DNA from: Alcaligenaceae bacterium | GTDB taxonomy: Bacteria > Pseudomonadota > Gammaproteobacteria > Burkholderiales > Burkholderiaceae_B | NCBI GenBank assembly: GCA_947378965.1 | Contig: CANCMG010000047.1 | Coordinates: forward strand, 1 to 32,129 | Direction of reading: 5' to 3' | Length of the DNA: 32,129 bases | Shown: positions 23,821 to 31,773 of the stretch, piece by piece | How positions within the stretch are numbered: position 1 is the stretch's first letter | Layout: each line of letters opens with the position of its first letter | Translations under genes and position numbers: made by a program | Notes under the pieces: generated by a model | Seen by the model: the letters and a program-made list of their open reading frames with translations, nothing else | What the model was told of the DNA's origin: nothing | Databases searched by the model: none

Positions 23821-25026
23821 ATGACCAACCGCGTCTACCGAATCGTCACCGTCGTGGGTGCTGCCCAAATTATTTCGCACGCGGGCGCCTACTATTTGGC
23901 TGCGGTGATGGCGGTGCCCGCAAGCATTGAGCTTTCGATTTCAAGTGCCACCGTGTATGCCGGCCTGTCTCTGGCACTGGCCGTCTCGGGTCTTGCCGGC
24001 CCAACCGCCGGAAAACTGGTAGATCGCTTTGGCGGTCGACCCGTGTTAATCGCCTCAAACGTGTTGCTGGCAGCCGGGCTTTCACTGCTAGCACTGGCTC
24101 AAGGGCTCGGTCTACTTTTACTGGCCTACGCGGTGCTAGGATTAGGCATGGCGACGGGCATGTTCGAAGTCGCCTTTGCCGCGATCGTGCGAATATTCGG
24201 CAAGAAGTCGCACAATGCTCTCATTGGCGTAACGCTGGTTGCAGGGTTTGCCAGCGTCGCAGGATGGACCATATCAGTGTTTGTCGAGGCGCGCTACGGC
24301 TGGCGTGGGGCTTGTTGGTTTTGGGCCGCCATGAATGTGTTGGTCGCGTTACCCCTCAACATGCTTATCCCTCGAGCCTCTGACAGCGCTGAGCCCGCAG
24401 CCCCTTCTGAGTCACACAATCACAGCGCGCAGCCGACCACAGTCGTGCCTGACCCCAAGCGTGAAAAATACATCACGGTATTACTGGCCTTTGTTTTCGC
24501 TTCAAGCGGCTTTATCAGCATGGGCATGATGTCACACCTGCCGCGTTTGTTAGAAGGGGTTGGTGTGCCTCTCTTGGTCGCCTTTTCGATTGGTGCGCTA
24601 GTGGGCCCTGCTCAAATTACAGGTCGAATCCTCGACTTCACGTTTCTTAGACGACTGCATCCCTTAATTGGTACACGCATTGCAGCGTTGGCTCACCCGT
24701 TGGGTATCGCTGCGCTGGTGGTGTTAGGCGCCCCCTTTGCCGCGCTCTTTGTCATTTTGCATGGCTTGGGCAACGGCATTTTAATTATTGCCAGAGGAAC
24801 CTTACCCTTAGCCCTGTTTGGCCCGCAAGGCTTTGGCCGTCGCCAAGGCTGGCTCACTATGCCCGCAAAATTCGCACAAGCCATTGCCCCCTTCGCGTTT
24901 GGCTTAGCGTTAACGCAATGGGGCACTGGCGTACTGTGGCTCACTTTCGGACTCGCGATGTGCAGCTTTGCAGCGCTGTGTCTGATTTCAATTAAACCGT
25001 CTGCGAAACCGACGTATGAGGTTTGA
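23821..25026 (+). CDS. Major facilitator superfamily transporter
   Basis: A 401-residue inner-membrane protein with about twelve hydrophobic segments in two halves. The MFS signature after TM2 is visible as GKLVDRFGGRPVLI (64-77). A polar central loop of about 30 residues (around 184-216, rich in Ser, His and Pro) separates the halves. It resembles secondary carriers of the oxalate/formate or monocarboxylate antiporter type, but the substrate cannot be assigned. No clear Shine-Dalgarno precedes ATG 23821. It lies divergent from the hypothetical protein, and its 3' end overlaps the convergent HigA gene by 35 bp. Confidence 0.9.
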   Translation: MTNRVYRIVTVVGAAQIISHAGAYYLAAVMAVPASIELSISSATVYAGLSLALAVSGLAGPTAGKLVDRFGGRPVLIASNVLLAAGLSLLALAQGLGLLLLAYAVLGLGMATGMFEVAFAAIVRIFGKKSHNALIGVTLVAGFASVAGWTISVFVEARYGWRGACWFWAAMNVLVALPLNMLIPRASDSAEPAAPSESHNHSAQPTTVVPDPKREKYITVLLAFVFASSGFISMGMMSHLPRLLEGVGVPLLVAFSIGALVGPAQITGRILDFTFLRRLHPLIGTRIAALAHPLGIAALVVLGAPFAALFVILHGLGNGILIIARGTLPLALFGPQGFGRRQGWLTMPAKFAQAIAPFAFGLALTQWGTGVLWLTFGLAMCSFAALCLISIKPSAKPTYEV

Positions 25027-25297
25027 TTTTTTTTAACACCGCTTGCAAGGCATTTTTCGCCTTTCGCTGGTCAAGGTCAAACTGCAGGCCGGTCCAAAAA
25101 TCGTCTGAGGTTCCGAAGTAGCGCGAAAATCTTAAACCGCTGTCCGCTGTCACTGCGCGGGTTCCGGCGATGATTTCGCCAATACGGCGTTGAGACACGC
25201 CGATCTCTTTTGCTAAACGATACTGGGTAATGCCCAAGGGTTTTAAAAACTCTTCAACCAGAATTTCACCTGGGGTGGGATAGGCAACGGTTGGCAT
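24992..25297 (-). CDS. higA: Orphan HigA-type XRE antitoxin
   Basis: A 101-residue HigA homologue, the same length as the one at 16870 but well diverged. TPGEILVEEFLKPLG precedes the helix-turn-helix (ITQYRLAKEIGVSQRRIGEI, residues 24-43), followed by AGTRAVTADSGLRFSRYFG. GAGAGAG lies upstream of ATG 25297. Its toxin partner survives only as a 77-bp scar ten bases upstream (25308-25384), so it is now an orphan. It may still repress its own promoter (25421-25448) or cross-react with the intact HigB. Its 3' end overlaps the MFS gene by 35 bp. Confidence 0.9.
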   Translation of the reverse strand: MPTVAYPTPGEILVEEFLKPLGITQYRLAKEIGVSQRRIGEIIAGTRAVTADSGLRFSRYFGTSDDFWTGLQFDLDQRKAKNALQAVLKKIKPHTSVSQTV

Positions 25298-25307
25298 ATT
25301 TACTCTC

Positions 25308-25384
25308 TCAGTGATAGTCGATCAGTTCAACGTCTTGAGCATCACGCCCTGCCGAGTGTCTTTGCAGCGAAAGGTTTGAATCAT
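25308..25384 (-). pseudogene. higB: higB toxin deletion remnant
   Basis: The first ten codons of a HigB toxin remain (MIQTFRCKDT, 25384-25355). The last fourteen codons remain in a different frame (AGRDAQDVELIDYH and TGA, 25352-25308). The ends match the start MIQSFLYADT and end VEIVDYH of the intact HigB at 17185-17463. About 200 bp of the core, including all toxic residues, are missing. The junction lies at about 25352-25355 and shifts the frame, so translation from the original ATG stops after 20 codons. Confidence 0.85.
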
Positions 25385-25420
25385 TTATTTAGTAACGAAA
25401 TAAGATAGTAACATATGACG

Positions 25421-25448
25421 ATAGTATTGTTATGCGATACTATGTCTA
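25421..25448 (-). promoter_or_regulatory. Candidate promoter/operator of the orphan higA
   Basis: On the minus strand, TAGACA (25448-25443) and TACTAT (25426-25421) are spaced by 16 bp. A perfect 7-bp inverted repeat, ATAGTAT (25421-25427) and ATACTAT (25437-25443), overlaps both elements. Direct repeats TAGTAAC lie nearer the remnant (about 25390 and 25406). Confidence 0.45.
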
Positions 25449-25670
25449 GAGGAGAAGCCAAGTCTGATCGCTTTTAGCGCAGCGCGACATTCGGGCTTTC
25501 CACATTGGATGGGCTATGCCAAGTTCGACTTGACGCCGGGATATCATTCGAATGCTGAAAGCAGAGTTCTTACCTTTGCACCCACGCTTTCCGCGTTTGA
25601 ACCAATCCGATAAATTGGGCACACTACGCCTTGAACCCATAAAAAATCAAATTAGGAGACCGCATCCAAT
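25449..25670. other. Intergenic region without recognised gene
   Basis: The stretch between the orphan higA promoter and the SucC-like gene has short open frames on both strands, including 64 codons on the minus strand, but no recognisable protein. A TTAGGAGA at 25652-25659 is the ribosome binding site of the next gene. Nothing else is supported. Confidence 0.6.
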
Positions 25671-26810
25671 ATGATGCTGCTTGAACACGACGCCAAGGTT
25701 TTGCTGGCGCAATTTGGTATTTCAATACCGGTTGGCGTGCTCGCCAATCGCTCAACTCACCCAACATTGAGCTACCCGTGTTTTGTCAAGGTACAAATCC
25801 CCGTCGGGGGGCGCGGCAAAGCGGGCGGCATCGTCAAAGCCAACAATGCGTCAGAGCTTGAGCAGGCGCTGCACAAGCTGGTGGGCGCTACGGTGCGCGG
25901 CCATCGCGTGCACGAGTGCCGCATCGAGCAACCCGCCTCGGGGCAAGAGTGCTACGTCAGCCTGATGCTTGATCCCTCTTCAGGCAAAGTCATCATTTTG
26001 ATGTCAGCAGAAGGTGGCGTTGAAGTTGAGCAACATTCGGCCAGCGGTGCCATGCTGCAGCAGCAAGCGAACTTTGAAATCAACGCAGTGAAGCTTGCCG
26101 CTCAACAATTGGCTCAACAGCTACCAGCCTTTGCACAAGCCGCATTAACCCAAGCAGCCCATCAGCTGTGCGACGCGTTATTTAAACTCGAACTGACCCT
26201 GACGGAAATCAACCCATTGTTCGTGCAACCCGACGGCAGCTGGATTGCAGGTGACGCGAAACTAGTCGCCGACGATAATGCCATCGAACGCCAGCCGCTC
26301 TTACTCGCTTTGCTAAAAGAACGCGGCCACGCCTACCCTGAGGCCTCTCTCAAAATCGATCACGGTTTTGATTTTGTGCGGCTCGATGAAGACGGCGATG
26401 TGGGTATGCTGACCACCGGCGCGGGCTTGAGCATGCAACTGGTCGACGAACTCACCCGCCGCGGCTGTAAGCCTTTTAATTTTGTAGATATTCGTACAGG
26501 TCAATTTCGAGGAGAGCCCACCCGTTTGATTCAAGTGCTTCGCTGGATTGGCGAAGGTAAAAACGTCAAAGTCATTTTGATGAATTTCTTTGCGGGCGTC
26601 ACTGATTTAGCAGAGCTCTCGCGTCTGATTCTGATCGCGCTCGAACAAACACAAGATATCAACATCCCAATTGTGATTCGCTTAATTGGCAATGGCCTTG
26701 AGGCCGCCATTCAAACACTTACAAACGCCAACGCCTCATTGGTTGTTGAAACTGATTTAGAGAAAGCGGTCGATCAAGTCGTCGCAATCGCACGGGGGCA
26801 AGCAGCATGA
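25671..26810 (+). CDS. SucC-like ADP-forming acyl-CoA synthetase beta subunit (divergent)
   Basis: A 379-residue protein with an ATP-grasp domain and a C-terminal ligase domain. VKVQIPVGGRGKAGGIV matches the nucleotide-binding start of SucC; LTEINPLFV and GDAKLVADDNA match the metal-binding segments. In the C-terminal domain the usual glycine-rich loop (LDVGGGA) reads VDIRTGQ, and NIFGGI reads NFFAGV, so the active-site region differs from TCA-cycle SucC. A ribosome binding site TTAGGAGA lies 11 bases before ATG 25671. It overlaps the alpha-subunit gene by ATGA. With an acyl-CoA dehydrogenase and a Bug gene downstream, it probably activates an imported acid other than succinate. Malate-CoA ligase-type activity is one alternative. 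Confidence 0.88.
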   Translation: MMLLEHDAKVLLAQFGISIPVGVLANRSTHPTLSYPCFVKVQIPVGGRGKAGGIVKANNASELEQALHKLVGATVRGHRVHECRIEQPASGQECYVSLMLDPSSGKVIILMSAEGGVEVEQHSASGAMLQQQANFEINAVKLAAQQLAQQLPAFAQAALTQAAHQLCDALFKLELTLTEINPLFVQPDGSWIAGDAKLVADDNAIERQPLLLALLKERGHAYPEASLKIDHGFDFVRLDEDGDVGMLTTGAGLSMQLVDELTRRGCKPFNFVDIRTGQFRGEPTRLIQVLRWIGEGKNVKVILMNFFAGVTDLAELSRLILIALEQTQDINIPIVIRLIGNGLEAAIQTLTNANASLVVETDLEKAVDQVVAIARGQAA

Positions 26811-27724
26811 CAACCCACCTATTCCCCAACGATCCCTTAGCACTTTTGTTCGACCCAACTGCAGCCTTGCCCACCATCGTGCAGGGCATTACCGGCCGCA
26901 TGGGCCGCAAGCATGCCGCCTTGATGCGCGCCTATGGCACGGATATCGTTGGTGGCACCGCCCCTGCTGGCAGCAAGTCGGCTGATTTGAAAGAGGTAGA
27001 CGGTGCGCCCGTCTTTCGGTCTTGCGCTGAAGCCGTCAAGGCAACCGGTGCAGTGGCCAGTGTGGCGATGGTGCCCCCCTTTGAAGTGCTAGCAGCAATT
27101 AGTGAAGCCGTTGCTGGCGGCATCAAACTGGTCGTCACGGTGACCGAAGGCATGCCTGTGGCCGATGCGATACGGGCTCGCGCGTTGGTGCAGGCTGCCG
27201 GCGCGCGCTGGGTGGGCGCCTCGACCCCTGGCGTGGCCGTACCCGGACGCACCAAGCTTGGTTTTATTCCGTCAGTCTCTTTGCACCCTGGCTCGGTAGG
27301 CGTCATCGCCAAGAGCGGCACCTTATCGTACGAGACCAATCACCGACTGGTGGATTGCGGCCTTGGGCAAAGCGTGTGGATTGGCGTAGGGGGCGATGCC
27401 TGTAAGGGCACACGGTTTGCTGAAGTACTACCGTTCTTTAATGCAGACCCGCGCACCAAGCAAATCGTTTTAGTCGGCGAAATTGGCGGTTCTGAAGAAG
27501 AAGAGTTCGCGCAGGCCTTAATCGACACCAAGTGCACCAAGCCGACGTTTGCGGTGATCGCCGGACACGGCGCGCGCGAAGGCGTAGTGATGGGGCATGC
27601 GGGCGCGGTGGTGCATGGCAACACGGGTACCTTTGACGCAAAAAAACGTGCGCTTGAAGGCGCCGGAGCACGTGTTTTTGCCAGCGTTGACGATTTAATT
27701 AAAGCCATGCTCGCCGAGCATTAA
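26807..27724 (+). CDS. SucD-like acyl-CoA synthetase alpha subunit (divergent)
   Basis: A 305-residue CoA-binding subunit. The CoA-binding Rossmann motif QGITGRMGRKHAALMRAYGT (26-45) is followed by VVTVTEGMP, AKSGTLSYE and GEIGG. The phosphohistidine is H264 in VVMGHAGAVV. Differences from housekeeping SucD include GTAPAGSKS for the usual VTPGKGG loop and IAGHGAR for IAGRTAP. It shares ATGA with the beta-subunit gene, so the two are probably made in equal amounts as a heteromeric synthetase. Substrate unknown; succinate is not excluded. Confidence 0.9.
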   Translation: MTTHLFPNDPLALLFDPTAALPTIVQGITGRMGRKHAALMRAYGTDIVGGTAPAGSKSADLKEVDGAPVFRSCAEAVKATGAVASVAMVPPFEVLAAISEAVAGGIKLVVTVTEGMPVADAIRARALVQAAGARWVGASTPGVAVPGRTKLGFIPSVSLHPGSVGVIAKSGTLSYETNHRLVDCGLGQSVWIGVGGDACKGTRFAEVLPFFNADPRTKQIVLVGEIGGSEEEEFAQALIDTKCTKPTFAVIAGHGAREGVVMGHAGAVVHGNTGTFDAKKRALEGAGARVFASVDDLIKAMLAEH

Positions 27725-27746
27725 ACTAAGCGTAAACCATCAGGTA

Positions 27747-27782
27747 CTTGGCACTGACTAACGATTAGCCGCTTGGCACTGA
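27747..27782 (+). repeat. Two copies of an 11-bp direct repeat, 25 bp apart
   Basis: CTTGGCACTGA occurs at 27747-27757 and 27772-27782 in the spacer between the SucD-like gene and the acyl-CoA dehydrogenase gene. It may be an operator pair or another decayed tandem duplication. Confidence 0.45.
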
Positions 27783-27921
27783 TTGTAGTGCTGAGCATCT
27801 GAGACTTGTTAGGATAATCATTCAACGGCGCCGTTGCGCATTGAACACGTCGTGCAGTAACAAGCCTCTTATTTTAAAGCGAGGCAAAAATAACGATCTA
27901 CCTCATCAAGGATTGAGCAGC

Positions 27922-29088
27922 ATGGATTTCAAACTTAATGACAGTCAACGGCAATATGTTGAAGCGGTGCGCGCACTTGCCCAAAATGATTTCAAACCAC
28001 GCGCCGCAAAATACATGGATGGGACGTTTCCGTGGGAGAACATGAAGCAGCTTGCCCAAATCGGCGTGCTGGGCATGACAGTGTCTGAGCAGTACGGTGG
28101 CCTGGGCTTACCTGTGTTTGAAACCGCGTTGATCCTGGAAGAGATCGCCAAAGTTTGCTACCCCACCGCCATGGCAGTACTGGGTGAAGCCGGCGTGCAA
28201 ACTCGCATCATCGAAACTTACGCACCCGACTCAATCAAAAATAATATCCTGCCAAAAGTCTGTTCGGGCGACGCGATTTTGTCGATCTGCATGACAGAGC
28301 CCCACGCCGGCACCGATGTCAGCAGCTACCGCACCAACACGCGGTTGCATCTGAATCATGCGACCGTCAATGGCGTCAAAACCTTGATCAGTCGTGCTCA
28401 AGAGGCTGCCATGTTTGTCGTATTCACGCGCGTCGATGATCAGCCTGGGCGCGAAGGCATTGGTTGCGTCTTGATCGAGGGCGGCACACCTGGTCTTGAA
28501 GTGACTGCCAGTTATCACACCATGGGTGGCGAGTACTTGCACGAAGTACGTTTTGATAACGTTGAAGTCCCGCTTGAAAATGTTGTCTTAAAAGAAGGTG
28601 GGTTTCGTAAACTCATGAGCGCGTTCAATACGCAGCGCTGCTTAAACCCCAGCATCTCATTGGGCTTGGCTGAAGGTGCCTTTGAAGAAGCGGTCAACTA
28701 CACGCGCAATCGTCCGATCTTTGGTAAAACACTCACTGATTTTCAAGGTCTGCGCTGGAAACTCGCCGAGATGTATCGCGACATCGAAGCAGCTCGCAGC
28801 GTGTTGTATCGCGCGTGTGCTTCAGCCAATCCTTTTCCGGATCCCTTTTTGGCAGCAGTCGCCAAAATCACCTGCAACGAAATGGCGTTGCGCGTCACCA
28901 ACGACGCCTTGCAATTGCATGGCGGCTACGGTTTCACCGATGAGTATCCGGTATCGCGCCTGTATCGCGGTGCACGCTATGGCTCTTTAGGCGGCGGAGC
29001 CACCGAAACACTCAAGGATTTAATCGCCAAGCGGATTCTTGACGGCATGGATCCGACCGAAGGGATTCTGTCTTTTAATAATTATTAA
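27922..29088 (+). CDS. Acyl-CoA dehydrogenase-family protein lacking usual catalytic glutamates
   Basis: A 388-residue protein with the acyl-CoA dehydrogenase fold: SICMTEPHAGTDVSSY (121-136) and GGYGFTDEYPVSRLYRGARY (334-353) match the family signatures. ATG 27922 (MDFKLNDSQRQYVEAV) is the usual N-terminus; an in-frame ATG at 27841 adds 27 unrelated residues. The catalytic Glu of short/medium-chain enzymes (YEGT) is replaced by G358 in SLGGGATE, and the alternative Glu of long-chain and isovaleryl enzymes (xERL) by Q238 in FNTQRC. It may act by a different base, be an FAD-binding partner, or catalyse a different reaction. It lies between SucCD-like genes and a Bug receptor, so its substrate is probably the synthetase product. 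Confidence 0.88.
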   Translation: MDFKLNDSQRQYVEAVRALAQNDFKPRAAKYMDGTFPWENMKQLAQIGVLGMTVSEQYGGLGLPVFETALILEEIAKVCYPTAMAVLGEAGVQTRIIETYAPDSIKNNILPKVCSGDAILSICMTEPHAGTDVSSYRTNTRLHLNHATVNGVKTLISRAQEAAMFVVFTRVDDQPGREGIGCVLIEGGTPGLEVTASYHTMGGEYLHEVRFDNVEVPLENVVLKEGGFRKLMSAFNTQRCLNPSISLGLAEGAFEEAVNYTRNRPIFGKTLTDFQGLRWKLAEMYRDIEAARSVLYRACASANPFPDPFLAAVAKITCNEMALRVTNDALQLHGGYGFTDEYPVSRLYRGARYGSLGGGATETLKDLIAKRILDGMDPTEGILSFNNY

Positions 29089-29120
29089 ACGTCGTTAACC
29101 CACAGATTCAGGCTTGCCAA

Positions 29121-29150
29121 GGGGCGACACACTACCTGCGTAGTCGCTCC
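29121..29150 (+). other. Hairpin upstream of a Bug gene
   Basis: GGGGCG (29121-29126) pairs with CGCTCC (29145-29150) with one G-T pair; after a four-base bulge, ACTAC (29131-29135) pairs with GTAGT (29140-29144) around a CTGC loop. No T-run follows. It lies between the acyl-CoA dehydrogenase stop and the receptor start at 29187, as for the hairpin at 11967. Confidence 0.6.
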
Positions 29151-29186
29151 CTGATCCGAACACATTCCTCTTATAAAGAGCAACCG

Positions 29187-30233
29187 ATGACCTCACTTTT
29201 AAAGCTAGGCAGAGCCAGGCTATTCGGGGCCTTTTTGTCGCGCCTTGCTGCAACGACACTGCTGTCACTTGCCTCGTTGACACAAGCGGCGCAGGCTCAA
29301 ACGAGACAGGCTGCAGACCCGCAGGCTGCCATCAGTCAATACCCTACCCGCACAATTAAGATGTTAGTCGGATTCCCGCCAGGCGGGCCCAACGATCAAT
29401 TGGCGCGTTTACTCGCCTTACGTTTATCAGAACGCCTGAAACAGCCTATTGTGATTGAAAACAAACCAGGCTCAAGCGGCGAGATTGCCGCCACACAGGC
29501 CGCAGCGGCGCAGCCTGATGGCTATACGCTCTTGTTCGGCTCGAGCGGCGCGTTGACAATCAGCCCTAGCCTAAATAGCAAACTCCCTTACGATCCGCTC
29601 AAAGACCTGACGCCGATCTCGATGGTGGCACTCAACCCAATGTTGCTTGTGGTGTCGCCTAAGTCTGGCATCACCAGTCTGCCGGATCTGATCACGCGCG
29701 CCAAGGCCCAGCCAGGCAAGCTGACCTTTGCGTCAGCGGGCACCGGTAGCCCGACCCACCTTTCTGGTGAGTTGTTTCGGGATATGGCAGGCATCGACCT
29801 ACTTCATGTGCCGTATAAGGGCGGCGGCCCAGCCATGAACGACGTCATGTCAGGCGAAGTTGATATTTACTTTGCAGGCCTGTCAACCGCCTTACCGCTT
29901 GTTAACGCAGGCAGGTTGCACGCGCATGCGATCACAACTCGCAAACGTTCAGATACCGTGCCGAATCTGCCCAGCATTAGTGAGTTCGGTTTTCCAGACT
30001 ATTCATCCATCATCTGGTATGGCGTCTTGTCGCCTGCAGGTCTGCCACAGCCTATTGTGACGATGCTGCGCGAACATATTTTAGTCATCATGAACATGCC
30101 CGAGTTTCGCAAACAACTATCAGATTCAGGCGCCGAAATCTTTGATCAAGGCCCAGCTGAATTCAAAGCCTTTATGAAAGAGGATTTAGATAAGTGGGCA
30201 AAGGTGATTGCTGCGACGAAGGTGACTAAGTAG
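29187..30233 (+). CDS. Bug/TctC-family periplasmic binding protein
   Basis: A 348-residue receptor with AAAGAG upstream of ATG 29187. The long signal region (residues 1-38, TLLSLASLTQAAQAQ) precedes a short polar linker. Family elements are IKMLVGFPPGGPNDQLARLL, ENKPGSSGEIAATQ, QPDGYTLLFG, HVPYKGGGPAMNDVMSGEV and VLSPAGLPQPIVTML. It follows the acyl-CoA dehydrogenase by 98 bp, with a hairpin between, and its 3' end overlaps the convergent CoA ligase gene by 8 bp. It probably takes up the acid activated by the SucCD-like synthetase or the nearby AMP-ligase. Ligand unknown. Confidence 0.93.
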   Translation: MTSLLKLGRARLFGAFLSRLAATTLLSLASLTQAAQAQTRQAADPQAAISQYPTRTIKMLVGFPPGGPNDQLARLLALRLSERLKQPIVIENKPGSSGEIAATQAAAAQPDGYTLLFGSSGALTISPSLNSKLPYDPLKDLTPISMVALNPMLLVVSPKSGITSLPDLITRAKAQPGKLTFASAGTGSPTHLSGELFRDMAGIDLLHVPYKGGGPAMNDVMSGEVDIYFAGLSTALPLVNAGRLHAHAITTRKRSDTVPNLPSISEFGFPDYSSIIWYGVLSPAGLPQPIVTMLREHILVIMNMPEFRKQLSDSGAEIFDQGPAEFKAFMKEDLDKWAKVIAATKVTK

Positions 30234-31773
30234 CTGACACCGTAGCGGGCCAGTAGCGATCACGCAAGATTTTTTTATAAAGTTTTCCGGTGGGATGGCG
30301 CGGTAACTCAACTGTAAAATCAACGCTACGCGGACATTTAAAATCGGCCAACTGTTCTCGACAATACGCGATGAGTTCGGCTGCCAGGCTCTCGCTGCCG
30401 CTCTGATCTTTCACAAGCTGAACCACCGCCTTCACTTCTTCACCAAAATCCAGATTGGGGATTCCGAACACAGCGACATCCAAGACCAAGGGATGACCAA
30501 TCAGAATGGCTTCAATTTCTTGAGGATAAATATTGATCCCTCCAGAAATGATCATGAAAGCCTTGCGGTCGACCAAGTACAAATAACCTTCAGCATCAAG
30601 ACGCCCAATATCACCGAGCGTTGTCCAGCCCAAAGCATTACGAGTCTCGGCGGTTTTTGCTACATCACCGTGGTACTCAAATTGTGGGCCCTCCGAAAAA
30701 TAAACAAGGCCCGTTGCACCTACCTCAAGTGCATGCCCCTCTTCGTCGCAGATGTGTGCCACCCCTAGCGCGGCCTTACCCACTGAGCCTTGATGCAACA
30801 ACCACTCGTCACTCGTAATTGAACAAAACCCATTATTTTCGGTACCAGCGTAATACTCATCGATCACCGGCCCCCACCACTCAATCATCTGCAACTTCAC
30901 ATCGACTGGGCAAGGCGCGGCGGCATGAATCGCCCGTTTCATTGAGCTCAGGTCAAAACCCAAACGCGTGGCTTCAGGCAACTTGAGCATACGCACAAAC
31001 ATCGTCGGCACCCACTGGCTGTGCGTAATCTGATGCTGCTGATGCAATGCCAAAGCCGTTTGTGCGTCGAACTGACTCATCACAAACACCTCGCCCCCAA
31101 GCTTAATATTCGTCATGCTATGGCGCAAAGGTGCCGCGTGATAAAGCGGCGCAGGCGACAGGTAGCGACAGCCTTTACCGTAACCGTAGAGCCCCTCTAA
31201 TAAATTCACCAAAAAGGTTCGCATTCCTGAAGGACCGTCGGGCAGTGGCCACTTCACCCCTTTAGGTCGCCCGGTTGTGCCAGAGGAATAGAGCATATCC
31301 AGGCCCTGTGCTTCATCTGAAATCGGGGTCACAGAAAACTGCTCAGCACTCGCTTGCCAGCTTGGCCAGTTGTCTTGTGCGCTCCCTACAACAAACTGGT
31401 GAATAGGCGTACTTAAGCCCTGACTAATTTTTTCACCAAGCTCAAGCAAATCTTCACCAACAATCAATACCTTTGCACCGCAGTCTTGCACGATGTAAGC
31501 GATTTCAGCAACCGTCAGACGCGTACTCATCGTGGTGTAGTAAAGACCAGCTCGCTCTGCGCCAAAACAAATTTCAAGAAACTCACGTTGGTTTTTGAGC
31601 AAAATCGCGACATGATCGCCCAGCCGTGCGCCGCAAGCCCTGAAAACATGCGCCGCCTGATTCGCCCGCTGTTCAAGCTGACCATAGGTCACGACTTCGG
31701 GCTCACCACAAATTCTGAAGGCGATCGCGTCTGGATCTTGATCTACGGTGTCGATGGGGTAAAGCAGTCTCAT
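30226..31773 (-). CDS. AMP-forming acyl-CoA ligase
   Basis: A 515-residue ANL-superfamily ligase. The P-loop is MLYSSGTTGRPKGVKWP (160-176); YYAGTENNG is the A5 motif; TLGDIGRLDAEGYLYLVDRK is the A7/A8 region with the hinge; and HPTGKLYKK carries the catalytic lysine (about K497). HAAPLRHSM and VPTMFVRML resemble ligases for bulky acids (bile-acid, fatty or aromatic acids). It shares ATGA with the upstream dehydrogenase gene (31770-31773), so the two form a minus-strand operon. It has low resemblance to the ligase at 3143 and likely a different substrate. It is convergent with the Bug gene. Confidence 0.9.
   Translation of the reverse strand: MRLLYPIDTVDQDPDAIAFRICGEPEVVTYGQLEQRANQAAHVFRACGARLGDHVAILLKNQREFLEICFGAERAGLYYTTMSTRLTVAEIAYIVQDCGAKVLIVGEDLLELGEKISQGLSTPIHQFVVGSAQDNWPSWQASAEQFSVTPISDEAQGLDMLYSSGTTGRPKGVKWPLPDGPSGMRTFLVNLLEGLYGYGKGCRYLSPAPLYHAAPLRHSMTNIKLGGEVFVMSQFDAQTALALHQQHQITHSQWVPTMFVRMLKLPEATRLGFDLSSMKRAIHAAAPCPVDVKLQMIEWWGPVIDEYYAGTENNGFCSITSDEWLLHQGSVGKAALGVAHICDEEGHALEVGATGLVYFSEGPQFEYHGDVAKTAETRNALGWTTLGDIGRLDAEGYLYLVDRKAFMIISGGINIYPQEIEAILIGHPLVLDVAVFGIPNLDFGEEVKAVVQLVKDQSGSESLAAELIAYCREQLADFKCPRSVDFTVELPRHPTGKLYKKILRDRYWPATVSAT

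Noticed and set aside
25446-25640. 64-codon minus-strand open frame before the SucC-like gene
   Set aside because: No ribosome binding site, conserved motif or plausible neighbour supports it.
26932-27339. 135-codon minus-strand open frame
   Set aside because: It lies antisense within the SucD-like gene and has no recognisable motif.
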